From an uncultured Alistipes sp. (GTDB taxonomy: Bacteria > Bacteroidota > Bacteroidia > Bacteroidales > Rikenellaceae), in the NCBI GenBank assembly GCA_949840605.1, contig CATKXN010000004.1, forward strand, positions 1 through 55,886: DNA of 55,886 nt. Direction: 5' to 3'. This document shows positions 36,317-45,281 of this stretch, piece by piece. The position numbers were made by a program, and so were the translations under genes. Under the pieces are notes generated by a model. It did not search any database. It was not told the DNA's origin and saw nothing but the letters and a program-made list of their open reading frames with translations. Numbering within the stretch: the first letter of the stretch is position 1; every line of letters starts with the position of its first letter.

Positions 36317-37777
36317 ATGAAATCGATCAAACAATACAGTCAGCTCCTGCTGCTGGCGCTGCTGCTGAGCGGCTGCGGAGCCTATCTCGACGTCAATCCC
36401 AAATCGGAGGTTACCGACAAGGAACTTTTCGCCACGGCCGAAGGGTGCGAGGATGCCATCTACGGCATCTACGCCGAGATCGGCGGCGAGCGCAACGGAC
36501 TCTACGGACAAATGCTCGCCTACAAATACCCCGATCTGATGACCGGCAACTTCACCGTCAGCCAGAGCGACAACATGGCCTATGTCGTCCAGCGGCAGTG
36601 GACGCACGACAATGCCGTCACCGTCGCCGAGAAAATCTGGACCTCGGGCTACAAGGCCATCGGCCACGTCAACAAGGCCCTGTCCCACATCCTGCCGAAA
36701 GACGACGACGAATTCCGCCACACGCGTCTCTACAAGGGCGAGCTGCTCGCGCTGCGGGCCTTCCTCCATTTCGAGATGGCGCGCATCTTCGCCGTATCGT
36801 TCGCCTCGGGCGACGCTGCGGCCAAAGCCAAGGCGATTCCCTACGTGACGACCTACGGCATCCAGGTCACCCCGTACAGTTCGCTCGACAAGGTGTTCGA
36901 ACTCATCATCGCCGACCTGACCGAGGCTGAAAAGTACCTCGCAGAGGACGAGACGCTGCTTCCGGCGGAGCGCGACAACGCCATGGGCGACTTCACGAGC
37001 AACCGCATCACCCATTTCAACCTCTACGCCGTCAAAGCGCTGCTGGCCCGCGCATACTGGACGATGAACGAACCGGGAAAGGCCGAGAGCTACGCGCAGG
37101 AGGTCATCGACAGCGGCAAATTCCCGCTCAAAACGACCGCCGGAGCCTGGAACAGTCTCGAAACGGGAACGCTCGACATGCAGGAAACCGTCGTCGGCCT
37201 CTATTCGACGACCTTCACGTACTACTATTACTTCGACCTGATCCGTGACGCCACCAGCATGGGTTCCATGAAACTCTCGGATCAATACGTCTCGATCTTC
37301 GAAACGGATCAGGAGGGCAACACCGACCGGCGTTACACGGCGTGGTTCGACCGGAACAACAACTGGTGTACGAAGCACTACAACATCATGTACGCTTCCA
37401 ACACCTCCGGTTCGACGGCCACCTACAGCGGCAGGTCGATCCCGGGCGTGAGCCTGATCCGCATCCCGGAGATGTACTACATCGTCGCGGAGGCCAACCT
37501 CACGAAAGACTCCGACAAGGCCACCGAGTATCTCGACTACGTGGTCACGTCGCGCGACCAGACCGCATTCGCCGACCGGGAAGCGGGCAAAATCACCGAG
37601 GAGAACATTTTCAACGACCGCCGCAAGGAGTTCTTCGCCGACGGAGGCGACTTCCACAACATGAAGCGCCTGGCCCGCGACCTCATCCTCCCGGGCATGG
37701 GGACATTCTCCGGCAACGACGACGCCACCTACACGATGCCCGTTCCGGCCAGCGTGGAAGACAATTACAGACAATAA
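36317..37777 (+). CDS. SusD/RagB-type surface lipoprotein
   Basis: A 486-residue ligand-capturing lipoprotein that should form the lid on the SusC-like transporter. The lipoprotein signal is LLLALLLSGC (Cys near residue 21). The helical TPR-like scaffold contains ATAEGCEDAIYGIY, ALRAFLHFEMARIFAV (SusD signature near residue 140), and the C-terminal RIPEMYYIVAEA and FNDRRKEFFADGG that are typical of SusD/RagB. The ATG at 36317 gives a normal signal peptide; an ATG at 36305 would add four residues and cannot be excluded. It follows susC by 13 bases. Confidence 0.94.
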   Translation: MKSIKQYSQLLLLALLLSGCGAYLDVNPKSEVTDKELFATAEGCEDAIYGIYAEIGGERNGLYGQMLAYKYPDLMTGNFTVSQSDNMAYVVQRQWTHDNAVTVAEKIWTSGYKAIGHVNKALSHILPKDDDEFRHTRLYKGELLALRAFLHFEMARIFAVSFASGDAAAKAKAIPYVTTYGIQVTPYSSLDKVFELIIADLTEAEKYLAEDETLLPAERDNAMGDFTSNRITHFNLYAVKALLARAYWTMNEPGKAESYAQEVIDSGKFPLKTTAGAWNSLETGTLDMQETVVGLYSTTFTYYYYFDLIRDATSMGSMKLSDQYVSIFETDQEGNTDRRYTAWFDRNNNWCTKHYNIMYASNTSGSTATYSGRSIPGVSLIRIPEMYYIVAEANLTKDSDKATEYLDYVVTSRDQTAFADREAGKITEENIFNDRRKEFFADGGDFHNMKRLARDLILPGMGTFSGNDDATYTMPVPASVEDNYRQ

Positions 37778-37790
37778 TAAAACGAGGCAT

Positions 37791-38696
37791 ATGAAACGCA
37801 GACTCATATTCAACATGCTCATCGTCCTGAGCGCGGCGGGCGGGTTCCTCTCCTGCTCCGACACGTGGCTGATGTACGACACCTCGCAGAAAAACAAACT
37901 CTATTTCAGCGACGGAGCCCAAAGCCTGGACCGCTATCTCTCGACCGAAGCGCCGTTCGCCCTGCTGGACGAATCGGTGAAGGAAATACGCAAAACCCTG
38001 CCGGTGAAACTCCTCGGCTCGGTCGCCGACCGGGACCGCACCTTCGAAGTGCAGGCCATCCACGACACGACGACCAATTACACGACGGGAGGCGTCGCAC
38101 GCGAACTCTATGACGCCGTCGAAGGCGAGGACTACACGATCGACGAACTCATCGTCCCGGCCGGGTCCGTGGAGGGGCGGATCGAAGTCACGGTGAAGCG
38201 TACCGGAAAACTCAAGGACAAAACCGCTTCGCTGGTGCTTCAGATCGCCGAGAACGACGAGTTCCAGGGTGTCCCGCGCAACGTGCACCGTATTCTGATC
38301 TCCGACGGCATCGCCGCCTGCCCCAACTGGTGGTATCATACTGCCACCATTCAGTGGTATATGTATCTGGGCGAATTCCGCGAGGAGAAATACCGGAAAG
38401 TTCTGGAACTCTATCATGGCATCGAAGAGCTCAATCCGACGCTCTACGCCGAGATGGTCAAGGAGTTCGGCGAAAACATCGACAACGAAACCTATACGAC
38501 CAAAACCGGCGGCAAGGCCGATATGTCCACAGGCTTCTTCGTGCGGAGCAATAACCCCTATAAAATGGCCTGGCTCCGTTTTGTACTCGGCCCGCTGTAC
38601 GAATACTACAAGACCAATTATCCCGATCTGGAAACCTACGGCACCTATAATGCAGGTACGGGCACCGGATGGAGAGATCCGGCAAATGCCTTTTAA
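37791..38696 (+). CDS. DUF4843 domain lipoprotein
   Basis: A 301-residue exported lipoprotein with signal LIVLSAAGGFLSC (Cys at residue 22). The N-terminal half contains the pattern of DUF4843: LPVKLLGSVADRDRTFEVQ, then DYTIDELIVPAGSVEGRIEVTVKR, a Calx-beta-like beta-sandwich. The C-terminal half (about 200-301) is helical. The family is found in SusCD loci whose substrates are not well known, and is probably surface-exposed. It starts 13 bases after susD. Confidence 0.85.
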   Translation: MKRRLIFNMLIVLSAAGGFLSCSDTWLMYDTSQKNKLYFSDGAQSLDRYLSTEAPFALLDESVKEIRKTLPVKLLGSVADRDRTFEVQAIHDTTTNYTTGGVARELYDAVEGEDYTIDELIVPAGSVEGRIEVTVKRTGKLKDKTASLVLQIAENDEFQGVPRNVHRILISDGIAACPNWWYHTATIQWYMYLGEFREEKYRKVLELYHGIEELNPTLYAEMVKEFGENIDNETYTTKTGGKADMSTGFFVRSNNPYKMAWLRFVLGPLYEYYKTNYPDLETYGTYNAGTGTGWRDPANAF

Positions 38697-38710
38697 TCGA
38701 AAAAAGCACC

Positions 38711-40216
38711 ATGAAAAAGTTACTGAAATATTTCGTGGCCGCCGGCTGCGGCATCGTACTGATCTCCTGCTACGGACTTGAAAAAGAGGAGTACCGCGAA
38801 CTGGCGCCGATTACGGTCAGCGGTCTGGAACAGACCATCTATGCACGTGCGACCGAGAAGCTGACGCTGAACGACCTGCGGGTCAAGAGCGACAACGGCC
38901 AGCAGATCGCTTACGAATGGTCCTACGGCCTTCCCGACGGCGACTTCCCCGGAATGGTCGACACGACATTCATCTCCAGTTCGCCCACGCTCGACTATGC
39001 TTTCGAAAAATCCGGCAGCTATGTGCTGCGCCTGCGGATCGACAACGGCGAAAGCATCGGCTTCTACTATTACGACCTGCGCGTGCAGGCGGGATTCGAT
39101 GAAGGCTATCTGATCCTCTGCAACGACGCAGAGAACCGCGGTTCGCTGGCATTCGTCAAAAAACGGACGCCCCAGGAGGAGGCCGAGAACACGCAGGAGG
39201 TGTGGAACGATCTGCTGGGTCTGATCAATCCGGAGTACGAATTCCGGAACATGAACGACGTCTACGTCTTCTCTTCCCCCGGATTCCGATCGGGCATTCT
39301 GATCACATCGAACGACGACGACGGTTCGCTCTATCGCCTCGACGCCGCATCGCTCGCCGTCACCCACCGCATGAAGAGCATGGACGAATACGGCATCCAG
39401 ACCGGAATGATTCTGGGAGAGCAGACCTATGGAAGCACCGAGCAATTCGTCCATCTGATCGGCGAAGATTTCAAACCCTACCGCTACGAATTATCGGTCG
39501 ACATGCTCATCTCCCGGGCCCCGACCTATCCGGCAAAATACGGCCAGCAGGGATATTTCGCCTCGAAAAGCAAAGGAGAACGCTGTATAATCACCTTCTC
39601 CGAAGAAGGGGCGAACGCATTTATCAACAGCCGCAGCATCAAGGGATATGCCGCGCCGAGCGGATATGAATTCGTCAATATGGCCGCAGCGCGCATCGGT
39701 GCAGGAGAGTATGACCGTTCCGAATTCTATTACATCGCACGTTCGGCCGAAGGATCTCCGAAACAAGTCAAGATCCTCAAAACGACCGCGACGCTCGGCT
39801 CTCCAACCGAACTGCTGACATACACCGAATCGGCTCCGACGCTGATGGACCCCCGTTCGCGGATCGTGACGACGAAACTCAACGGAAACGCCTATTACGA
39901 CTACGGCAACAAAATCTACCACTGGTCGATGACCGGCACTTCGCCGCGGGTTCCGGCCGAAGGCGACCGGGCCGACATCACGCTGCCCGACGGCGAACAG
40001 ATCATGGACATCTGCACCAACGCGGTACCGTCCACTTCGTCCACGGTAATCGACGACGACAAGCTGCTGATCGCCACCTACAACCCCACGGTGAAGGATC
40101 GCAAACCGGGCAGTCTGTATCTCTACGACCTGCGGACGATGAAAAAGGAGAAGGAATGGATCGGCATCTGTGAAAAGCCGGTGGCCCTGGCCTACAAATT
40201 CCCGACGTCGAACTGA
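38711..40216 (+). CDS. PKD-like family lipoprotein
   Basis: A 501-residue lipoprotein (signal GCGIVLISC, Cys near residue 19). The first 110 residues form a PKD-like beta-sandwich (YEWSYGLPDG, LDYAFEKSGSYVLRLRI). The rest (about 120-501) looks like a beta-propeller or similar repeat, with GYLILCNDAENRGSL, GILITSNDDDGSLYRLD and GSLYLYDLRT. It is the last gene of the protease-SusCD operon. Ligand binding at the cell surface is the likely role. The ATG at 38711 begins the signal peptide; the frame from 38669 is an upstream extension. Confidence 0.82.
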   Translation: MKKLLKYFVAAGCGIVLISCYGLEKEEYRELAPITVSGLEQTIYARATEKLTLNDLRVKSDNGQQIAYEWSYGLPDGDFPGMVDTTFISSSPTLDYAFEKSGSYVLRLRIDNGESIGFYYYDLRVQAGFDEGYLILCNDAENRGSLAFVKKRTPQEEAENTQEVWNDLLGLINPEYEFRNMNDVYVFSSPGFRSGILITSNDDDGSLYRLDAASLAVTHRMKSMDEYGIQTGMILGEQTYGSTEQFVHLIGEDFKPYRYELSVDMLISRAPTYPAKYGQQGYFASKSKGERCIITFSEEGANAFINSRSIKGYAAPSGYEFVNMAAARIGAGEYDRSEFYYIARSAEGSPKQVKILKTTATLGSPTELLTYTESAPTLMDPRSRIVTTKLNGNAYYDYGNKIYHWSMTGTSPRVPAEGDRADITLPDGEQIMDICTNAVPSTSSTVIDDDKLLIATYNPTVKDRKPGSLYLYDLRTMKKEKEWIGICEKPVALAYKFPTSN

Positions 40217-40234
40217 CATCGCCTCCGTAAAACG

Positions 40235-40266
40235 AATTCGGTCCTCCCAGGCGGGAGGACCGAATT
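40235..40266. terminator. Strong bidirectional terminator
   Basis: A perfect 14-base stem (AATTCGGTCCTCCC/GGGAGGACCGAATT) with an AGGC loop, then GTTTTTG. It ends the SusCD operon and the convergent GH109-like gene. Confidence 0.92.
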
Positions 40267-40312
40267 GTTTTTGCCCACCGGGCGGACGGCATGGTCCGCC
40301 TGCCGGTTCCGA

Positions 40313-41710
40313 CTATTGCACCAGCATCGCGTGGCGGTAGCCGTCGGTCTTGTCCCAGTCCCCGCGCGTAAAGTCGGGCACGGCCACCGGGGCGCTGTTG
40401 TGCTCGAGCGACACGGCCGTCAGCGAACCGATGCACGACCATTCGGCGGCATCGTAGACGTCCTGGTCGAGGGGCAGGCCGTGTTGCAGGCAGTAGATCA
40501 GGCGGTAGTCCATGATGAAATCCATGCCGCCGTGGCCGCCGACCTCCTTGGCCTTCGCCTCGATTTCCATGGCGATCGGGTGCTTGTAACGCTGCATCAG
40601 CGCCTCCCGCATCTCCCTGGGCACGAATTTGTGGGAGCTCAGATTCTCGTGGTCGGGCACGCCCGAGTCCGAAAGCTGTTCGGGATCGAAGGCATAACCC
40701 TGGATCGGGTATTTGTTGGCGAAGCCTTTCGTACCGGTCAGCTGGTACATGCGGCTGTAAGGCCGCGGCGTGTAGACGTTGTGCTCCAGCAGGATCGTGC
40801 GGCCCTTTTCGGTCTTGATCAGCGTCGAGGTGTGGTCGGCATTGGCGAACTCCGCGGCGCCCATCCGCTCCCCGGCCAGTTTCCGGCCGTTGACCGACTT
40901 GGTATCCACGGCCACGAGGTAGTTCATCTTGTCGCCGCGGTGGATGTCCAGCAGCTGGCAGGCGGGGCCGAGGCCGTGCGTGGCGTAGACGTCGCCGCGG
41001 TGCTTTTGGTTGAATTCAAGGCGCCAGTTGCCCTCGTAGTAATCCCAGAAGGCATCCAGGTCGTGGATATACGATCCCTCGACATGGAGGATGTCGCCGA
41101 ACAACCCCTGTTTGGCCATGTTGAGCGTCGTGAGTTCGAAGAAATCGTAGACGCAGTTTTCGAGCATCATGCAGTGGCGCCGGGTCTTCTCGGCGGTGTT
41201 CACCAGCTGCCAGCACTCGTCGAGCGACGTGGCGGCGGGAACCTCCACGGCGACGTGCTTGCCCTGCTCCATGGCGTAGACGGCCATCGGGACGTGCTTC
41301 TGCCATGGAGTGACGATGTACACGAGGTCGATGTCGTCGCGTTCGCAGAGCTGTTTCCAGCCCTCCTCACCGCTGTAAGCCGCGGCTTCGGGCAGTCCGC
41401 GGCGCACGAGGATCGCCTGCGCGCTGTCGACCCGCTCGGGGTAGAGGTCGCAGAGGGCTTTGATCTCGACGCCGTCGAGGTGGGTGAAGCGCTGCACGGC
41501 GCCCGGACCGCGCATGCCCAGCCCGATGAAGCCCACGCGGACGGTCTCCATCGGAGCCGTCTTGAGTCCCAGCACCGACTGCTGGCCCGGTTCGCGGGCC
41601 GGGGTATCGAACACGATCACCCCGTCGATCGTCTTGTAGCCCTCCGATTTACAACCGGAAAACAGAAACGCACCCGCCAAGGCGCACAATAAAAGAAGGA
41701 ATTTCCTCAT
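40313..41710 (-). CDS. Gfo/Idh/MocA-fold lipoprotein, probable GH109 glycosidase
   Basis: A 465-residue exported lipoprotein (signal AGAFLFSGC, Cys20). The Rossmann domain begins VRVGFIGLGMRGPG (NAD binding, about residues 57-70), with EVPAATSLDECW and ATHGLGPACQ following. The C-terminal segment GHGGMDFIMDYRLIYCLQ and LPLDQDVYDAAEWSC is characteristic of glycoside hydrolase family 109. GH109 enzymes use bound NAD and a redox mechanism to remove alpha-N-acetylgalactosamine. Export by a lipoprotein signal is also seen in other Bacteroidetes members. Substrate is unproven, and a plain Gfo/Idh/MocA oxidoreductase remains possible. Confidence 0.85.
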   Translation of the reverse strand: MRKFLLLLCALAGAFLFSGCKSEGYKTIDGVIVFDTPAREPGQQSVLGLKTAPMETVRVGFIGLGMRGPGAVQRFTHLDGVEIKALCDLYPERVDSAQAILVRRGLPEAAAYSGEEGWKQLCERDDIDLVYIVTPWQKHVPMAVYAMEQGKHVAVEVPAATSLDECWQLVNTAEKTRRHCMMLENCVYDFFELTTLNMAKQGLFGDILHVEGSYIHDLDAFWDYYEGNWRLEFNQKHRGDVYATHGLGPACQLLDIHRGDKMNYLVAVDTKSVNGRKLAGERMGAAEFANADHTSTLIKTEKGRTILLEHNVYTPRPYSRMYQLTGTKGFANKYPIQGYAFDPEQLSDSGVPDHENLSSHKFVPREMREALMQRYKHPIAMEIEAKAKEVGGHGGMDFIMDYRLIYCLQHGLPLDQDVYDAAEWSCIGSLTAVSLEHNSAPVAVPDFTRGDWDKTDGYRHAMLVQ

Positions 41711-41738
41711 TTTTATAGCAGTTTGATTGGTTTCATGA

Positions 41739-41746
41739 CAAAAGTA
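41739..41746 (-). promoter_or_regulatory. -7 box for the GH109-like gene
   Basis: TACTTTTG on the minus strand (41746-41739), 29 bases before the ATG. No clear -33 box; a matching box for lnt lies on the other strand at 41778. Confidence 0.45.
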
Positions 41747-41754
41747 GGAAATAT

Positions 41755-41785
41755 TTTGAAAACTGCGCTCATTTGAGTACTTTTG
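41755..41785 (+). promoter_or_regulatory. Promoter for lnt
   Basis: TTTG at 41755-41758, a 19-base spacer, and TACTTTTG at 41778-41785. The predicted start is near 41792, about 14 bases before the ATG. Confidence 0.65.
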
Positions 41786-41805
41786 CGGTCATAAAATCTC
41801 CTTCC

Positions 41806-43395
41806 ATGTTGCGTAGACTTGCAGCGGTAATCCTTTCGGCCCTCCTGCTCTCCCCGGGATGGCTCGGCATGACGGGGCTGACGCTCCTCGCGGGATTCGT
41901 CCCGCTGCTGTGGGTGAGCGCCTCGTACGACGCCTCGCGCCGCTCGTGGTGGAAGGTCTTCGGATGGGCGGCGCTGACTTTCGTGCTGTGGAACGCCCTG
42001 ACGATCTGGTGGATCGGATACGCGACGCCCGTAGGCCCCCCGGCCGCCACGCTGGCCTCGACGACGATGAACATGATCGCCTTCATGCTCTTCCACACGG
42101 TCTCGAAAAAAGCCCCCAAAGCACTTGCCTACACCACGCTCGTCACGGCGTGGATCGCCACCGAATACTGGTACACCGTCGGGGATTTCTCGTGGCCGTG
42201 GCTCATTCTGGGCAACGGATTCTCGCACGAAGTGTGGGCCGTGCAGTGGTACGAATACACGGGCGTCTTCGGCGGTACGCTGTGGGTGCTGCTCTCGAAT
42301 ATCCTGATCTTCGAAGCCCTCCGGGCGCGCACCGTGCGGCGGTGGACCGCCGCGGCGTGCGTCGTAGCGGCGCCGATAGCCGTATCGCTGGCCATCCGGG
42401 GCAGCTGGGAACAGCCCGACGAAGGCACGGCCGAGGTGAGCATCGTCCAGCCCAACGTGGACTGTTACGACAAGTTCCACGGCGACACGCAGCGTCAGGA
42501 GGAGAATATCCTCGACCTGCTGAACGACGTGCCCGCCGGGGCGCAGTTCATCCTGCTGCCCGAGACCTCCGTACCGGGTTATTACCGCGAGCCCGCGCTG
42601 AGCGATTTCTGGCCGGGACCGGCCGACACCCCGGGCGAATTCTGGCAGACGCTGGCCGACACGCTCCGCAGCCGCCATCCCGAAGCCCTGCTCATCGCCG
42701 GCGCCAACACCACGCGACACTATCCGGCGGGGGCGCAGACCGAAACGGCCCGCGCGGAGCGCTTCGGAAACGGCTATTACGACGTATTCAACACGGCCGT
42801 GGGGCTCGACTCCGCGGGCCGCACGCAGCTGCACCACAAGGGCCGGCTGGTGATCGGCGTCGAAAACACCCCGACGTGGGTCTTCGACGTGCTGAAATTC
42901 CTGGTCATCGACCTCGGCGGCACGCTCGGACAGATCGGCCGGGGCCAGCACGGCACGGCCTTCGTGCACAACGGCGTCAAGGCCGGTCCCGCGATCTGTT
43001 ACGAGGGACTTTACGGCAACTTCTACGGCGATTTCGTGCGCCGCGGCGCGCAGTTCATGGCCATCATCTCGAACGACGGATGGTGGCGCGACACGCCGGG
43101 ATACAAGCACCTCTTCACCATCTCGCGCCTGAGGGCCGTCGAACACCGCCGCGCCATCGCCCGCTCGGCCAACACCGGGCGTTCGGGATTCATCTCCGCC
43201 CGCGGCGACGTGGGCGAAACCCTCGGCTGGGAGGAGCGCGGCGTGATCTCCGCCCAGGTGCCCCTCAACTCGGAACTGACTTTCTACACCCGATACGGCG
43301 ACTACCTGGCACGCATTTCGGAATACGTACTGCTGTTGTGCGTGCTCTACTACGCCGCCTACCGGGTCAAACGCAAGAATCACCTCGTCAAATAA
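41806..43395 (+). CDS. lnt: Apolipoprotein N-acyltransferase
   Basis: A 529-residue inner-membrane enzyme that adds the third acyl chain to the N-terminal Cys of lipoproteins. About six N-terminal hydrophobic segments (to residue about 205) precede a periplasmic nitrilase-fold domain. The catalytic triad is visible: Glu253 (LLPETSVPG), Lys345 (HHKGRLVIG) and Cys398 (GPAICYEG). The C-terminal helix is at about 500-520. The ATG at 41806 is chosen because the promoter ends at 41785. Its presence suits the many lipoproteins in the window. Confidence 0.94.
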   Translation: MLRRLAAVILSALLLSPGWLGMTGLTLLAGFVPLLWVSASYDASRRSWWKVFGWAALTFVLWNALTIWWIGYATPVGPPAATLASTTMNMIAFMLFHTVSKKAPKALAYTTLVTAWIATEYWYTVGDFSWPWLILGNGFSHEVWAVQWYEYTGVFGGTLWVLLSNILIFEALRARTVRRWTAAACVVAAPIAVSLAIRGSWEQPDEGTAEVSIVQPNVDCYDKFHGDTQRQEENILDLLNDVPAGAQFILLPETSVPGYYREPALSDFWPGPADTPGEFWQTLADTLRSRHPEALLIAGANTTRHYPAGAQTETARAERFGNGYYDVFNTAVGLDSAGRTQLHHKGRLVIGVENTPTWVFDVLKFLVIDLGGTLGQIGRGQHGTAFVHNGVKAGPAICYEGLYGNFYGDFVRRGAQFMAIISNDGWWRDTPGYKHLFTISRLRAVEHRRAIARSANTGRSGFISARGDVGETLGWEERGVISAQVPLNSELTFYTRYGDYLARISEYVLLLCVLYYAAYRVKRKNHLVK

Positions 43396-43407
43396 ATCCC
43401 CGTCGTC

Positions 43408-44697
43408 ATGAATTACAACCAGACCCTCGAATTCCTCTTTCAGTCGCTGCCCGCGTTCGAAACCAACGGCGCAATGGCCTACAAACCGGGATTGGAGCGT
43501 ATCACCGCATTCTGCCGCCACCTGGGCAACCCCCAGCGGAACTTCTTCACGATCCATGTGGCCGGCACCAACGGCAAAGGCTCCGTGGCCCACATCATCG
43601 CCTCGGTGCTCCAGCAGGCGGGATACCGCACGGGACTCTTCACCTCGCCCCACCTGCAGGATTTCCGCGAACGCATACGCGTCGACGGCGAAATGATCCC
43701 CAAACAGAAAGTGGTGAACTTCGTGGACAAACACCACGACAAGATGGTCGATCTGGAGCTTTCGTTCTTCGAAATGACCGCCGCCATGGCCTTCGACTAC
43801 TTCGCGCAGAGCGACGTCGAGGTGGCGGTGATCGAAACGGGGCTCGGCGGGCGGCTCGACGCCACGAACATCATCGTGCCGATCCTGAGCGTCATCACCA
43901 ACATCGGTCTGGAACACACGGACCTGCTGGGCGACACGCTCCAAAAAATCGCCGCCGAGAAAGCCGGGATCATCAAAAAGAGCATTCCGGTGATCGTCGG
44001 CGAAGCGGACGTCCGCTACAACGAAGTCATCGAACAGGCCGCAGCGGCCAACAAATCGCGCGTGATCTACGCCGAACGGGAGTTCATCTGCGAAGGGCAC
44101 CGTCCGGAGGGCTGCCGCCAGTTTTTCCACCTGCGCCGCACGCGCGACGACCGGGATTTCGACGTCCTGCTCGACCTCCAGGGCAGCTACCAGTGCCGCA
44201 ATATCGTGACGGCTTCGGCGGCGATCGACTTCCTGCACGAGGAGACGCCCCTGACGATCTCCCGCCGCGCCTACCTCGAAGGAATGTGCTGCGCGGCGGC
44301 CAACACCGCGCTGCTGGGCCGCTGGCAGACCCTCGCGGAGGCGCCCCTCACGGTCTGCGACACGGGACACAACGCCCACGGCATCGCCTACGTGGCCGAA
44401 CAGCTCCGGGCGACGCCCCACAAGGAACTCTACTGCGTGATCGGGTTCGTGCGCGACAAGGACCTGGCGCACATCCTGCCCCTGCTGCCGCACGAGGCTC
44501 ACTACATCTTCACCCAGGCGCATTCGGAGCGTTCGCTCCCGGCCGCGGAACTGACGGCGAAGGCCGCCATCTACGGACTGCACGGCGAAGCGGTGGAGGA
44601 GGTGTCGGCCGCCGTGGCCCGCGCCCGGGAGCTGGCGTCGGAGAGCGACATGATCTTCATCGGCGGCAGCACCTACGTCGTAGGCGAAGCCCTGTAA
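43408..44697 (+). CDS. folC: Folylpolyglutamate synthase / dihydrofolate synthase
   Basis: A 429-residue Mur-ligase-like cytosolic enzyme that adds glutamate to dihydropteroate and/or folates using ATP. The P-loop is VAGTNGKGSVAH (about residues 50-61). It also has RTGLFTSPHLQDFRERI, the DATNIIVP segment, and GLEHTDLLG, which carries the metal-binding His. The C-terminal part has DTGHNAHGIAYV and GFVRDKD. Length is normal. It follows lnt by 12 bases and probably shares its transcript. Confidence 0.94.
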   Translation: MNYNQTLEFLFQSLPAFETNGAMAYKPGLERITAFCRHLGNPQRNFFTIHVAGTNGKGSVAHIIASVLQQAGYRTGLFTSPHLQDFRERIRVDGEMIPKQKVVNFVDKHHDKMVDLELSFFEMTAAMAFDYFAQSDVEVAVIETGLGGRLDATNIIVPILSVITNIGLEHTDLLGDTLQKIAAEKAGIIKKSIPVIVGEADVRYNEVIEQAAAANKSRVIYAEREFICEGHRPEGCRQFFHLRRTRDDRDFDVLLDLQGSYQCRNIVTASAAIDFLHEETPLTISRRAYLEGMCCAAANTALLGRWQTLAEAPLTVCDTGHNAHGIAYVAEQLRATPHKELYCVIGFVRDKDLAHILPLLPHEAHYIFTQAHSERSLPAAELTAKAAIYGLHGEAVEEVSAAVARARELASESDMIFIGGSTYVVGEAL

Positions 44698-44718
44698 CGG
44701 AGCGCGGAACGAAAAGAG

Positions 44719-44748
44719 AAAGTCCGGAGCGGTCGCGCTTCGGACTTT
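44719..44748. terminator. Bidirectional terminator between folC and the DUF3467 gene
   Basis: An imperfect stem (AAAGTCCG-GAGCG / CGCTT-CGGACTTT) flanked by A-rich and T-rich tracts, positioned at the convergence point. Confidence 0.75.
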
Positions 44749-44754
44749 TTCTTT

Positions 44755-45060
44755 CTATGCCTGTCCCATCTTGGGCCCCGCTTCGGGCGTGGGCGGAGGG
44801 GTCGGGATCTCGATCTTGCCCACGTTGCTCTCGTAACGCACGATATTGTCCTGCAACGAACGCAGCAGGCGTTTGGCGTGCTCCGGCGTAAGGATGATAC
44901 GGCTCTTGACGCGCGCTTTCTGCACGCCGGGCAGGACCGTCGCAAAGTCGATGATGAATTCCGACGTAGAGTGCGATATGATCGCCAGGTTGGAATAATG
45001 ACCCTGGGCCACGGCGTCGTCCAGTTCGAGGTCGATGCCGAATTGTTTCATCTCTGCCAT
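44755..45060 (-). CDS. DUF3467 domain protein
   Basis: A 101-residue soluble protein of the DUF3467 family, recognised from QGHYSNLAIISHSTSEFIIDFA and the Pro-rich C-terminus (PTPPPTPEAGPKMGQ). The family's function is not established. The frame stays open to 45237, but the upstream part is low-quality and only the region from MAEMKQFG resembles the family. A -7-like TATTTTTG (45087-45080, minus strand) lies 20 bases upstream of the chosen start and supports it. Confidence 0.85.
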   Translation of the reverse strand: MAEMKQFGIDLELDDAVAQGHYSNLAIISHSTSEFIIDFATVLPGVQKARVKSRIILTPEHAKRLLRSLQDNIVRYESNVGKIEIPTPPPTPEAGPKMGQA

Positions 45061-45249
45061 AAGCTGTGGTGTGTTTGTGCAAAAATATTCATTTTCAGGG
45101 GAGAATATGCAAGCATGGAGCCAAAGTTTTCGATATTTTATCAACATATCCGCCTTCAGCGACCATCCACCGCGCCCTTTTCCCGCTTTTTCAAAGACGG
45201 ATTCCGTTTTTTCCGGGGCCCTATTCCCGCTCGGCAAGGTTCAAATAAA

Positions 45250-45281
45250 TTTGACATTGCCCGCACTTATTCGTATCTTTG
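45250..45281 (+). promoter_or_regulatory. Outer promoter (P1) of the LysE-type gene
   Basis: TTTG at 45250-45253, a 20-base spacer, and TATCTTTG at 45274-45281, at the start of the first tandem repeat. Its transcript would cross both palindromes before reaching the gene. Confidence 0.6.

Noticed and set aside
32989..36330. 1113-residue open frame antisense to susC
   Set aside because: It mirrors the whole susC gene in a GC-rich genome where the complementary frame rarely meets stops; its residues are biased (Val, Glu, Arg, Asp, Gly) and match no family.
41713..44583. 956-residue minus-strand frame across lnt and folC
   Set aside because: It spans two well-supported genes on the other strand and has shadow-type composition without recognisable domains.
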